Below, in pieces: positions 17,143-26,633 of a stretch of DNA of 64,000 nt. How positions within the stretch are numbered: position 1 is the stretch's first letter; each line of letters opens with the position of its first letter. The position numbers and the translations under genes were made by a program. The DNA is taken from contig NZ_JBHJHP010000003.1 in assembly GCF_042219855.1 (NCBI RefSeq), forward strand, positions 186,001 through 250,000. Reading direction: 5' to 3'. Origin of the DNA: JBHJHP01 sp042219855 (GTDB lineage: Bacteria; Bacteroidota; Bacteroidia; Bacteroidales; UBA5342). Under the pieces are notes generated by a model, which was not told the DNA's origin, did no database searches, and saw nothing but the letters and a program-made list of their open reading frames with translations.

Positions 17143-18837
17143 TCAATAACCGGCAGCCTGTCCGTCTTTTCTGGATTCTGAGGCACCATAATATACACCT
17201 TTTTCAGCATCGTACATTATAGCCTGATAACCGCCGTAAATGCCATCGTCAAAACCCACATGATGTCCCATACGCATCAGTTCCCTGATGACAAGCTGAG
17301 AAAAACCGCTCTCCAGCGTAATTTCGCCGGTATCTTCTGCTTTTATTCCTGTTGGTGTGGATGACCCGTTATGATTGATGCGCGGTGCGTCGCCTGCCTC
17401 CTGGAGGTTCATTTTAAAGTCGATCAGGTTCATCACAATCTGCACATGTCCCTGGGGCTGAAAATCGCCACCCATTACACCAAAACTGATATATGGTTTG
17501 CCGTCTTTCGTGATAAATGCCGGGATGATGGTATGAAAAGGCCGCTTTCCCGGTTCATATGCATTGGCATCCTCAGGATTAAGACTGAACAGTTCACCAC
17601 GGTCCTGTAGCATAAAACCCAGGCCCGGAGGAACCATTCCGCTGCCCATACCACGGTAATTACTTTGAATCATGGAGATCATATTTCCATCCTTATCTGC
17701 AACTGTAAAATACACCGTTTCGCCTTTGCTGATCTCTCCTGCATTGTATTTTCCGGCTCTGTGCAGATCAATTTCTGCTCTTCGTTTATCAGCATATTTT
17801 TTCGATATCAGGTACTCAACCGGAACGGTTGCAAAATCCATGTCTGCATAATATTTAGCACGATCTTCAAATGCCAGCTTCTTGGCTTCAGTGACAAGAT
17901 GAATATGGCGGGCAGATCCGTAATCTTCTGGAGAAAAGTCATACCCTTCCAGGATATTCAGCATTTCAAGTGCCGTGATGCCCTGTCCGTTTGGTGGCAA
18001 CTCCCATACATCGTAACCCCGGTAATTTGTAGATACCGGTTCCACCCATTCAGAATGGTGTTTGGCCAGATCCTCTACGGATAGAAAGCCTCCCTGCTCA
18101 CGGATGAAGTCTGAAATCGTTTCGGCAACAACGCCTTTATAAAAACCATCACGACCTTCTTTGGCAATCAATCTGTAGGTATCAGCCAGAGCAGGATTAC
18201 TGAATATATCACCTTTCTCCGGTGCTTTTCCGTTTATAGTGTAAGTTTCTTCAATATTTGGGAAACCTTTGGATATGTAATACGGAACAGATCTTTGCAG
18301 ATAATAACCTATGAGTTCCGTTACCGGAAATCCTTTATCTGCATAGTCAATAGCAGGTTGCAGAATTTCTTTCATTGGTAGTTTCCCAAACTTTTTGTGC
18401 AGTGTAAACCAGCCATCCACACATCCGGGAACATTTACCGGGAGGGGACCTAAGGGTGGAATTTGCTCATATCCTTTTAATTTTAAGTAGTCCAACGTTA
18501 GCTTTTCAGGAGACCGCCCGCTACCGTTTAATCCGTACAGTTTTTGTGTTTTGGCATCCCAAACAATGGCAAATACATCTCCACCGATGCCGCTGCCGGT
18601 TGGTTCCATCAGGCCTAAAGCTGCATTAACAGCAATCGCGGCATCCACGGCAGTACCTCCCTTTTTCAGAATGTCAAGACCGATTTGTGTAGCAAGCGGA
18701 TGGCTGGTTGCTACCATTCCATGCTGTCCCAGTACTTCAGAACGCGTGGCAAACATTTTACCTGTAACACGATCCTGAGCATATAAAGTCGTGACTATTA
18801 ATATATACAGAGCGACAACAGCTGTTTTTTGTTTCAT
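17143..18837 (-). CDS. ggt: Gamma-glutamyltransferase (gamma-glutamyl hydrolase)
   Basis: This periplasmic enzyme cleaves gamma-glutamyl bonds, for example in glutathione. The 564-residue precursor has a signal peptide (residues 1-20, ending LYAQ). Large-subunit motifs follow: MVATSHPLATQIGLDILKKG, then GTAVDAAIAVN and GSGIGGD. The proenzyme cleaves itself just before the catalytic threonine, here Thr374 in GETVYFTVADKDGN, which aligns with the E. coli start TTHYSVVDKDGN of the small subunit. The small subunit also shows the Gly-rich GVMGGDFQPQGH motif. The gene is monocistronic and divergent from the conserved hypothetical at 18967. Overall it is closer to the YwrD-like branch than to E. coli Ggt. 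Confidence 0.94.
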   Translation of the reverse strand: MKQKTAVVALYILIVTTLYAQDRVTGKMFATRSEVLGQHGMVATSHPLATQIGLDILKKGGTAVDAAIAVNAALGLMEPTGSGIGGDVFAIVWDAKTQKLYGLNGSGRSPEKLTLDYLKLKGYEQIPPLGPLPVNVPGCVDGWFTLHKKFGKLPMKEILQPAIDYADKGFPVTELIGYYLQRSVPYYISKGFPNIEETYTINGKAPEKGDIFSNPALADTYRLIAKEGRDGFYKGVVAETISDFIREQGGFLSVEDLAKHHSEWVEPVSTNYRGYDVWELPPNGQGITALEMLNILEGYDFSPEDYGSARHIHLVTEAKKLAFEDRAKYYADMDFATVPVEYLISKKYADKRRAEIDLHRAGKYNAGEISKGETVYFTVADKDGNMISMIQSNYRGMGSGMVPPGLGFMLQDRGELFSLNPEDANAYEPGKRPFHTIIPAFITKDGKPYISFGVMGGDFQPQGHVQIVMNLIDFKMNLQEAGDAPRINHNGSSTPTGIKAEDTGEITLESGFSQLVIRELMRMGHHVGFDDGIYGGYQAIMYDAEKGVYYGASESRKDGQAAGY

Positions 18838-18941
18838 GATATTCTGTTTTGTGCCCTAAAGGTAATAAGCTTTTATTTGAAATCATATGCAAACAACGCA
18901 GGTAATTTGTTGTTAATACAATTGGGACCTGTAAATAATTT

Positions 18942-18949
18942 TATATTTG
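18942..18949 (+). promoter_or_regulatory. Bacteroidetes -7 promoter element
   Basis: TATATTTG is an exact TAnnTTTG match 18 bases before the ATG at 18967. A TTG at 18922-18924 lies 17 bases upstream and could serve as the -33 element. Confidence 0.45.
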
Positions 18950-18966
18950 TATAAACAGCTGATATT

Positions 18967-20370
18967 ATGAAGACCCTCGGAATAAAAGAAAAATCGGTTC
19001 ACATAAACCTGGATTCACATTATTATGGAACAATAGCTGAAATTGGAGGAGGCCAGGAAACGGCGCGACATCTGTTTCAGGCAGGAGGAGCTTCAAATAC
19101 AGTAGCCAAATCCATTTCTGCCTATGACAAGCTGTTTAGTGATCATTTTTATAACGACGGGCAGCCTTCGCGTTATGTCGCCCAGGATCGTTTAAGAAAA
19201 ATGGTGACGTATGAATACAATGAACTCATAAAGATACTGGATAAAAAGAATGATCAGAAGTTCTTTGCCTTTGCCAATACGGTTGAAACACTGAATTATC
19301 ATAAAACCAATAACGGGCACGGTTGGCTGGGAATGGCTGTGGAAGGAAATCAGCGGTATGAACCGAATCATATCTATATTCATGTCAAACTGCTTGAGAA
19401 TGACACGCTTTTGCAGCAATATACCCTGGGTACACTGGGAGTCAATTTAATTTATGGCGGTTTGTTTATGTGGGAAGATCCGCGTAAAATTCTGCAGGGC
19501 CTGCTGGATAATCTGGATAACGACAGGGTAGAGGTGGATTATGTTTATGTGGAAGGACCCGATATGGATTGGGTGGATAACCGGTTACTTAATCTGATGT
19601 TGGTCAGAACCAATATGACACCGGCAATTATGTTTGACCAGGAGGGCCAGGTAGAACAACCCGGCGATATGTTGTACCGGAAAAATGCCTTGGTCTTTCG
19701 CGGTTATTTCAGGCCGATTAATAAGCTGGGGATGGATTTCATTCAGGACAGTATGGAGATCTTTGAACGCGATGAGGACTACAAACCGGATAATACCATT
19801 TCCTTTTGCGAAATTTCACTGAATTACCTTATCCAGGATGCTAACCTGGATGAAAAAGATTTTCTTCACAGGGTCGATTTGCTGAATATTATGGGACAGA
19901 GTGTAATGGTGTCCAAATTTAACCGGTTCTTCCAGCTGGTCGATTATTTTGGTCAGTTTAAAATGATCAAGCTTAGAATTGTGGTAGGTTTGCCGACTTT
20001 TGAAAAAATTCTGGACAGCACATATTACCAGGATTTAAGGGGAGGCCTGCTTGAAGCCATGGGGGCACTTTTCCAGGAGAATGTAAAAATGTATCTCTAT
20101 CCGTCGCTCGATCATAAAACAGGGGAGGTCATCTATCCTGAGGATATTGAATTTACAGAAGAGAATAATCTGCTTTGGAAGTATCTGAATGCAACCAGAA
20201 AAATATTGATTCTCAGGGATATCTCACCGGAGCATCTCGGAATAACCACGGAACATGTAACCCGGTTAATTGAAACGGGAGATGAAAAGTTATGCGAATA
20301 CATACCTGAAGAGGTGATGGAGCATATTGCTAAACATCACCTGTTCGGTTATAAAGGAAAACATTGTTAG
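18967..20370 (+). CDS. Conserved protein of unknown function
   Basis: The 467-residue cytoplasmic protein has no signal peptide or membrane segment. It belongs, as far as I recall, to a widely conserved family in Bacteroidota and Cyanobacteria that databases label inconsistently, including as a nicotinate-nucleotide adenylyltransferase. I do not see the HxGH and ISSTxxR nucleotidyltransferase motifs expected for that enzyme. Conserved-looking segments are AEIGGGQETARHLFQAGG near residues 22-39, HGWLGM near 119, and LGVNLIYGGLF near 156. An asymmetry between an acidic middle and a basic C-terminus is visible. Its stop overlaps the stop of the convergent cysteine-cluster gene by a few bases. 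Presence of a real protein is certain; function is not. Confidence 0.85.
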   Translation: MKTLGIKEKSVHINLDSHYYGTIAEIGGGQETARHLFQAGGASNTVAKSISAYDKLFSDHFYNDGQPSRYVAQDRLRKMVTYEYNELIKILDKKNDQKFFAFANTVETLNYHKTNNGHGWLGMAVEGNQRYEPNHIYIHVKLLENDTLLQQYTLGTLGVNLIYGGLFMWEDPRKILQGLLDNLDNDRVEVDYVYVEGPDMDWVDNRLLNLMLVRTNMTPAIMFDQEGQVEQPGDMLYRKNALVFRGYFRPINKLGMDFIQDSMEIFERDEDYKPDNTISFCEISLNYLIQDANLDEKDFLHRVDLLNIMGQSVMVSKFNRFFQLVDYFGQFKMIKLRIVVGLPTFEKILDSTYYQDLRGGLLEAMGALFQENVKMYLYPSLDHKTGEVIYPEDIEFTEENNLLWKYLNATRKILILRDISPEHLGITTEHVTRLIETGDEKLCEYIPEEVMEHIAKHHLFGYKGKHC

Positions 20371-20624
20371 TTTTTTCTGCAGGACGCTTCGAGTTCGCTG
20401 AGAATAGTTAATGCTTCGGTTCTGTTTTGGCCACATACCAGTTCTTCAGCCATAAATCCGGCACATACTTTCGGCCTGTCAGCTCTGTTAAATATACCGC
20501 ACCTGAAATCTTCAGTGAGATGAATACACCTTTCCCCGGCCTTTTTACCGTTAGGCATTCCCGGAATTGGTGATGATATAGATGGTGCAATGCAACACGC
20601 ACCGCAATTTTCCCTGCATTTCAT
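20367..20624 (-). CDS. YkgJ-type cysteine-cluster protein
   Basis: The 85-residue protein begins MKCRENCGACCIAPS, the N-terminal CxxxCxxCC signature of the YkgJ family, with further cysteines at CIHL, CGIF, VCAGF and VCGQ. Such proteins probably bind a zinc or iron centre; the cellular role is not established. A TTG three codons upstream would add MSL; the ATG at 20624 is preferred. Its stop overlaps that of the convergent gene by four bases. The family assignment is confident, the function unknown. Confidence 0.85.
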   Translation of the reverse strand: MKCRENCGACCIAPSISSPIPGMPNGKKAGERCIHLTEDFRCGIFNRADRPKVCAGFMAEELVCGQNRTEALTILSELEASCRKN

Positions 20625-20746
20625 GAGGGACAAAAATAATGGAAAATATTTATCCGGTTGGTTTTTCAGATGCGTTTCATGTGGGTTGATTCAATAAATG
20701 AGATTTGCGAAGCGGGGGATAGAAACCTTATTCCTGATTTCTGGCG

Positions 20747-22024
20747 TCATTCAAGATACTGCAGGGCATCTGCAATAAGAAAAATACTTCCTGTTATGAT
20801 AATCACATCATCGGGTTCTGCCACTCTTTTAGCCGCTTCAATGGCTTCATCAACTTTGGGATATGTTTCACCATGCAAGGCAAATCTTTGCGCATGGTTT
20901 TTCAGATCTGCTTCAGGCATGGCACGCTCAATATGTGCCTTTGTGAAATAGTATGACGCAGCGGGTGGGAGCAAAGGCAGAATGGCATTGGGGTCTTTAT
21001 CATTCACCATACCGGTTATGATGTGGATATGCCGTGAACCGAAAAACTGGAGTTGTTGCACCATCTCCCTGATTCCTGCTTCGTTGTGACTTGTCTCGCA
21101 GATCACCGTTGGTTCTTCACTGATCACATCCCATCTGCCTCTTAGTCCGGTGCTTGTTTTTACCGTTAGTAAGGCGCTTTTTATAAGCTCTATATTCAGT
21201 TTACAGGTTATTTTTAACTGCTCAAGGGTAAACAATGCTGTGTTAATATTCTTTCGCTGGTAAACTCCGGTGAGATCTGTTACATATATTTCTTCACCTA
21301 TTTTTATGGTTTGAGTAAAGGGTGTTCTGTCAATGATCTCAGCATTGAAATTTTTGTCGGCAAACATTATGGCGGAACCTGTTTCACTGGCTTTGGCTCT
21401 GAAAACATGTTCGGTTTCAACCTGTGATTCACCAATAATTACCGGAATGCCAGGCTTTATTATACCTGCTTTTTCGCCTGCAATGGCTTCAAGGGTTGAA
21501 CCTAAAAACTGGGTATGGTCATAGCCGATATTGGTTATGACTGATACCATGGGTGAAATAATATTTGTTGAATCAAGTCTTCCTCCCATCCCGGTTTCTA
21601 TGATGGCAATATCAACTTTTTCCTCCTGAAACACCTTAAATGCCATTGCTACTGTCATTTCAAAAAACGATGGTTGTAGCTTTTCAAACAAGGTTTTATG
21701 TTCAGCAACAAAATCAATAACCACATCCTGGCTCACCGGTTCACCGTTTATTTTTATTCGTTCTCTGAAGTCAAAGAGGTGAGGAGAGGTATAAAGTCCG
21801 GTTTTGTAACCATGTTTCTGAAAAACAGCTGCCAGGATATGTGAAACGGTTCCTTTGCCGTTTGTTCCTGCTACGTGTATGGTTTTAAAATCGTTATGCG
21901 GATGACCGAAACAGGCATCCATTTTAAGGGTATTGTCAAGATTAGCCTTGTAGGCTGCTTTACCTACACGCTGATACATCGGCAGGCTGTTGAATAAATA
22001 TTGTAGTGTCTCGTTGTAGTTCAT
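20747..22024 (-). CDS. folC: Folylpolyglutamate/dihydrofolate synthase
   Basis: FolC adds glutamate to dihydropteroate and to reduced folates in the cytoplasm, using ATP. The 425-residue protein shows the Mur-ligase-like P-loop AGTNGKGTVSHIL near residue 52, the YTSPHL segment just after it, the IIETGMGGRLDSTN motif near residue 140, the ITNIGYDHTQFLG motif near 163, and the RGRWDVI motif near 297. The C-terminal domain carries ETSHNEAG. This order matches FolC rather than MurC-F. It is divergent from the PIN-PhoH gene with 158 bases between them. Confidence 0.95.
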   Translation of the reverse strand: MNYNETLQYLFNSLPMYQRVGKAAYKANLDNTLKMDACFGHPHNDFKTIHVAGTNGKGTVSHILAAVFQKHGYKTGLYTSPHLFDFRERIKINGEPVSQDVVIDFVAEHKTLFEKLQPSFFEMTVAMAFKVFQEEKVDIAIIETGMGGRLDSTNIISPMVSVITNIGYDHTQFLGSTLEAIAGEKAGIIKPGIPVIIGESQVETEHVFRAKASETGSAIMFADKNFNAEIIDRTPFTQTIKIGEEIYVTDLTGVYQRKNINTALFTLEQLKITCKLNIELIKSALLTVKTSTGLRGRWDVISEEPTVICETSHNEAGIREMVQQLQFFGSRHIHIITGMVNDKDPNAILPLLPPAASYYFTKAHIERAMPEADLKNHAQRFALHGETYPKVDEAIEAAKRVAEPDDVIIITGSIFLIADALQYLE

Positions 22025-22182
22025 TTATTGTTGATAAAATAAACCCTCATTTTAAGTTTTGATTTACAGCTTTTAACCTAATTTATGGTAAGCGAACCGC
22101 GTGCAAAATTGCGGATAAAAAACGGGGTAAAAAATTCGGGTTCGATATTTTTTTATCTTTAAACCAATACAATATTAAACAT

Positions 22183-23511
22183 ATGCCTAAAGTAAAAAAA
22201 TCTTTTGTTCTGGACACCAATGTTATCCTGCACGATTTTGAATGTATTTATCAGTTTCAGGAGAATGACATCTATCTTCCTATACATGTGCTGGAAGAAC
22301 TGGATCGGTTTAAGAAGGGAAATGATCAGATTAATTTTAATGCCCGTGAGTTTACCCGCGAGCTGGACAAAATTGCCGGTGACGAACTTTTTACCAAAGG
22401 TGTAAGCCTGGGAAGGGGAAAAGGTCGGTTATTTGTAGTTTCAGGGAAACCATTTCCTGAATCCATGAAGGAATCTTTTTTTGAGATGACACCGGACCAC
22501 CGGATCATTGCCATCGCCGACTGGATAAAAAATAACAATCCCAAACAACCAACAATCTTCGTATCCAAAGATATCAATCTACGTCTGAAAGCCAAATCTA
22601 TCGGCATTATGGCCCAGGACTACCGGACCGATAAAGTGAAGGACCCGGATGTCATTCATAAACAGATTAAGATTCACGAAGGTTACGACAGCGATTTAAT
22701 AGCAAAGTTATATAAGGAGCACGAGGGAATGCCACTGGAGGATTTCAGTTTTGAAGAACCGGTTACTCCGAATGACTGCTTCATATTAAAAAACCACTCC
22801 AGCAGCGTTTTAGCAAGGTATGATGCGTTTAGTGGTCATATTAAAAAGGTGATGAAGGAAAAATGTTTTGGTATTGAAGCACGCAATGCCGAACAGGCCT
22901 TTTCGCTCGATGTGTTGATGAATCAGGATATTAAGCTGGTTGCACTGACAGGCCGTGCGGGAACAGGAAAAACATTGCTGGCACTTGCCGCAGCTTTGGC
23001 TCAGCACCAGAGCTATAACCAGATTCTCCTGGCAAGGCCGATTGTTCCTCTCGCTAACCGTGATCTTGGATTTCTGCCCGGTGATGAAAAACAGAAGATT
23101 ATGCCTTATATGCAACCCTTGTTTGATAACCTGAATGTGATTAAACATCAGTTTACTCCGGCATCAAAAGAGGTGAAGGAAATAGAAATTCTATCAGAAG
23201 AAGAACGGTTGATGATCACTCCGTTGGCTTATATCCGGGGACGAAGCCTTTCGGACACATATTTTATTATTGATGAGGCACAGAACCTGACTCCGCACGA
23301 AGTAAAAACGATAATTACGCGTGCAGGTGAAGGAACAAAAATGGTATTTACCGGTGACATACAGCAGATAGACTCTCCATATTTGGATGAACATTCCAAC
23401 GGACTGGCTTATCTTGCGGACAGAATGAAAGGACAGGATTTATTCGCTCATATTAACCTGGTTAAAGGTGAACGTTCTTACCTGTCCGAGCTGGCCAGTA
23501 TGTTGCTTTAA
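22183..23511 (+). CDS. PIN-domain / PhoH-like ATPase
   Basis: The 442-residue protein has an N-terminal PIN nuclease-like domain (about residues 1-150), with FVLDTNVILHD carrying the first acidic residue, EELDRFK, and later acidic positions such as DINLRLKAK. A C-terminal PhoH-type P-loop ATPase follows (about 235-440) with Walker A GRAGTGKTLLALAA and Walker B FIIDEAQNLTPHEVK. The fusion is the YlaK / VapC-PhoH type, inferred in the literature to be an RNA-targeting helicase-nuclease. The gene has a weak -7-like TATCTTTA 21 bases before its ATG. It precedes the protease gene but a 137-base gap separates them. Confidence 0.92.
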   Translation: MPKVKKSFVLDTNVILHDFECIYQFQENDIYLPIHVLEELDRFKKGNDQINFNAREFTRELDKIAGDELFTKGVSLGRGKGRLFVVSGKPFPESMKESFFEMTPDHRIIAIADWIKNNNPKQPTIFVSKDINLRLKAKSIGIMAQDYRTDKVKDPDVIHKQIKIHEGYDSDLIAKLYKEHEGMPLEDFSFEEPVTPNDCFILKNHSSSVLARYDAFSGHIKKVMKEKCFGIEARNAEQAFSLDVLMNQDIKLVALTGRAGTGKTLLALAAALAQHQSYNQILLARPIVPLANRDLGFLPGDEKQKIMPYMQPLFDNLNVIKHQFTPASKEVKEIEILSEEERLMITPLAYIRGRSLSDTYFIIDEAQNLTPHEVKTIITRAGEGTKMVFTGDIQQIDSPYLDEHSNGLAYLADRMKGQDLFAHINLVKGERSYLSELASMLL

Positions 23512-23624
23512 ATTTGGCTCTTTAGTTTCAATTTTCAATAAACGGGGAGGTTCTTTGCGGCTTCCCTTTTTTTGTTTTTGCGGTTGGAACATTCAGGATG
23601 CTATCGTAATGATCCTTTCTTTTG

Positions 23625-23632
23625 TAACTTTG
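23625..23632 (+). promoter_or_regulatory. Bacteroidetes -7 promoter element
   Basis: TAACTTTG matches the TAnnTTTG consensus 16 bases before the protease ATG. A second similar box, TAAGTTTG at 23637-23644, sits nearer the ATG and would give a near-leaderless mRNA. No clear -33 element was seen. Confidence 0.4.
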
Positions 23633-23648
23633 TTTGTAAGTTTGTACG

Positions 23649-25253
23649 ATGTTTAAGAACCTGCTGTTAATATTGATTTTATTTGGTCTGACCCAGAATT
23701 TTATGGGTCAGAAAAAGAAATACCTGGTATGGCTTAGCGATAAGGATAATACCGAATTTTCTCTGGATCATCCTGAAAAGTTCCTGACGCAAAGAGCCAT
23801 TCAACGCAGGCTGAACCAGGGAATTAAAATTGATTCTCTGGATATTCCGGTTCAGCACTATTATTTGGATACCATCAGAATGCATGATGTTGATATCCGT
23901 TGTACCAGCAGATGGCTCAATACTGTGACTATAATGACAGATGATTCTTTGCTGGTGGAGGAGATCAGGAATCTTCGTTTTGTTGACTCCGTTAATCTGA
24001 CCTGGATTGAGCCGCAGTTAAAATCGGCTAAGATGAAATTCGAAACCCTTAATGCTGCTGTCCCTGACTATGGTGGCTCTCTGGATCAGATAGCTATCCA
24101 TAACGGACAGGAGATGCATGCGATGGGATTTACAGGGAAGGGAAAACGTATTGCTGTTCTGGATGCTGGTTTTTATCATGTTGATTCGCTTCCTGCTTTT
24201 GATTCGTTGTGGATGAAAAACCAGATTTTACTGACCAGGGATTTTGTAAACCCCGGTGGAGATATTTTCGACACACATACACATGGCATGGCTGTGTTAA
24301 GCATAATGGGGGGCAATGTGCCGGGTTACCTGGTAGGTTCAGCACCCGACGCTGATTATATGCTGATCCATACTGAAGATGCGGCATCAGAGTATCCCGT
24401 TGAAATGGACTACTGGATTGCAGGTGCAGAATTCGCCGATAGCATGGGGGCAGATATCATCAATTCGTCACTGGGTTATTCTGTTTTTGATGATCCGTCA
24501 ATGAGTTATACCCAGGCGGACCTGAACGGTAGAAAAATAAGGGTCACGCAGGGAGCCAATATTGCGGCATCCAAAGGAATGCTGGTTGTAAACAGTGCTG
24601 GAAATGAGGGGAATAAATCATGGCAGACGATTATTGGACCAGCAGATTCAAAGAAAGTACTGGCGGTTGGTTCAGTGAATAAGGACAGTACTTACACCTA
24701 TTTCAGTTCGCGTGGTCCTACAGCAGATGGCAGGATCAAACCCGATGTGGCATCGAATGGCTATCACACAGTTATTCAGTTGCCGAACGGTAATATCGGA
24801 ACCGGAAACGGTACCTCATTTTCATCTCCGGTGATGGCAGGTATGAGTGCCTGTCTGTGGCAGGCTTTTCCACGAAAAACCGCCATGGAAATCAGAGAGC
24901 TTATATTGTCGTACAGCAACAGGTATAAGAATCCGAATGACAGCATTGGTTATGGGATTCCGGATATTTATCAGGCCTGGCTGGAGGAATCAAAAAAGAA
25001 TACCGAACGCTCTACTGTTATTAAGGTGTATCCAAATCCGGCCAGTACTGCATTTATTGTGGAAACTCCTCCGGGTGAAACCCTATCCGTTCTTACCTTA
25101 TATTCTATGGAAGGGAAAATTGTGGAAGTCCGCCATTTAAATAATGAGTTTATACAGAAAGTTTATCTTCCTGATGGCATCGCTCCGGGAATGTACATAA
25201 TGAATATTGTGACAAACAAACGGAACTTAAGTCAAAAGATAAGTGTATTATAA
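23649..25253 (+). CDS. Subtilisin-like (S8) protease with type IX sorting domain
   Basis: The 534-residue precursor has a signal peptide (residues 1-20, ending FMGQ), a prodomain-like region to about residue 150, and a peptidase S8 domain. The catalytic triad is visible: Asp in IAVLDAGFY, His in DTHTHGMAV and Ser in GTSFSSPVMAG, with the oxyanion Asn in NSAGNEG. The C-terminal ~80 residues form a T9SS type A sorting domain (VIKVYPNPAS near 456, LYSMEGKIV, GMYIMNI). It is therefore a surface or secreted protease. Its stop overlaps the xseA start codon as TAATG, so translation of the two is probably coupled. An exported protease beside a cytoplasmic nuclease is an unexpected pairing. Confidence 0.93.
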   Translation: MFKNLLLILILFGLTQNFMGQKKKYLVWLSDKDNTEFSLDHPEKFLTQRAIQRRLNQGIKIDSLDIPVQHYYLDTIRMHDVDIRCTSRWLNTVTIMTDDSLLVEEIRNLRFVDSVNLTWIEPQLKSAKMKFETLNAAVPDYGGSLDQIAIHNGQEMHAMGFTGKGKRIAVLDAGFYHVDSLPAFDSLWMKNQILLTRDFVNPGGDIFDTHTHGMAVLSIMGGNVPGYLVGSAPDADYMLIHTEDAASEYPVEMDYWIAGAEFADSMGADIINSSLGYSVFDDPSMSYTQADLNGRKIRVTQGANIAASKGMLVVNSAGNEGNKSWQTIIGPADSKKVLAVGSVNKDSTYTYFSSRGPTADGRIKPDVASNGYHTVIQLPNGNIGTGNGTSFSSPVMAGMSACLWQAFPRKTAMEIRELILSYSNRYKNPNDSIGYGIPDIYQAWLEESKKNTERSTVIKVYPNPASTAFIVETPPGETLSVLTLYSMEGKIVEVRHLNNEFIQKVYLPDGIAPGMYIMNIVTNKRNLSQKISVL

Positions 25254-26632
25254 TGCATAACGGCGGACAGAAACAAATAACACTATCTGAACTATCTTCA
25301 GTTATCAAAGAGACACTTGATGAACATCTTGAAATATCGTATTGGGTTATTGCTGAAATTGCTGAGTATAAAGTAAATTCCTTTTCAGGGCATTGTTATC
25401 TCGAGTTGGTTGAAAAAGAAGAAGGGGCCAATACCATCAATGCACGGATGAGAGCTACCATATGGTCTGCCGCATTCAGAATGTTAAAACCTTTTTTTGA
25501 GACCAGTACCGGTATAGAACTGGGAACGGGTTTAAAGGTCATGGTAAGGGGTGTAGTGGAGTACCACGAGGTATATGGAATAAGTCTGAATATCCGTGAT
25601 ATTGATCCTGCTTATACGGTCGGCGAGATGGCCATGAGGATGCAGCAAACCATCGACCTGCTGACAAAGGACGGTGTGATTGATATGAACAGGGAACTGG
25701 AACTGCCGCTTCTTCCCAAAACCGTTGCTGTTATTTCATCATCGGGTGCTGCCGGATTACAGGATTTTATGAATCAGCTTGAGCATAATACCTATGGATA
25801 TCATTTCCAGGTTAAGCTTTTTGAAGCGGTGATGCAAGGCGAAAAGGCACCCGGGTCCATAATGGATGCATTACACCGGGTATTTGAATATGCCGGTTTG
25901 TTTGATGCGGTTCTTGTATTGAGAGGGGGAGGTGCGGTGCTGGACCTGAACTGTTTTAATGATTATGAATTATGTTTCATGGCTGCTCAGTTTCCCATCC
26001 CACTTTTAACCGGAATAGGACACGATAAGGATGAAACCGTGCTGGATCTTGTGGCTCATACAAAATTAAAGACGCCTACTGCAGTGGCTGAATACCTGGT
26101 CGGCTGTTTTACAGAATTCGATGCAAAACTGAATCAACTGGCTGATGGAATATTTTCGGGTACAGAAGACATACTGATCGAAAACAGGAACAGATTAATG
26201 CAGGTTATTACACAGTTAAAACCGGTAACCCAGCAACGTCTGCGAAATGAAAAGTTCGGTATTGAGTCACTTACAAAGGAAATGCATGGTGAAATCCATT
26301 TCAGGTTGGCTGAACAGAAGAGTTTATTGCAAACTTATTCGAGGGATCTGAACAAGGGATCACTGCATTTTGCCAAAAACAAAGCAGATAATCTGGCCAA
26401 GATCACTGATCGTCTGCAAACTTCTGCAAGACGAAAGATTGAATCTTCATCAGAGTTGCTTGAAAGATATACCCTGAAGATTGAGTATCAGGACCCGGTA
26501 AAAATCCTTGAAAAGGGGTATTCCATTACAACCAGAAACGGAGCAGTTGTAACCAGGGTGAGCGATCTGCGCAAGGGTGATAAAATAATCACCGTTCTAT
26601 CTGACGGAAAAAAACAAAGTACGGTGGATTAA
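25253..26632 (+). CDS. xseA: Exodeoxyribonuclease VII large subunit
   Basis: XseA is the catalytic subunit of exonuclease VII, which trims single-stranded DNA to oligonucleotides. The 459-residue protein has an N-terminal OB-fold (about residues 8-115, including SGHCYLELVEKE) and the exonuclease core with RGGGAVLDLNCFNDYELC near residues 225-242 and GIGHDKDETVLDLVAHTKLKTPTAVAEYL split across the next segment. A coiled-coil C-terminal portion follows, ending in the conserved IEYQDPVKILEKGYSIT. The start overlaps the protease stop. The small subunit XseB normally sits downstream, but the bases after the stop carry only the minus-strand BFD-like gene, so XseB must be elsewhere. Confidence 0.94.
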   Translation: MHNGGQKQITLSELSSVIKETLDEHLEISYWVIAEIAEYKVNSFSGHCYLELVEKEEGANTINARMRATIWSAAFRMLKPFFETSTGIELGTGLKVMVRGVVEYHEVYGISLNIRDIDPAYTVGEMAMRMQQTIDLLTKDGVIDMNRELELPLLPKTVAVISSSGAAGLQDFMNQLEHNTYGYHFQVKLFEAVMQGEKAPGSIMDALHRVFEYAGLFDAVLVLRGGGAVLDLNCFNDYELCFMAAQFPIPLLTGIGHDKDETVLDLVAHTKLKTPTAVAEYLVGCFTEFDAKLNQLADGIFSGTEDILIENRNRLMQVITQLKPVTQQRLRNEKFGIESLTKEMHGEIHFRLAEQKSLLQTYSRDLNKGSLHFAKNKADNLAKITDRLQTSARRKIESSSELLERYTLKIEYQDPVKILEKGYSITTRNGAVVTRVSDLRKGDKIITVLSDGKKQSTVD

Positions 26633-26633
26633 C

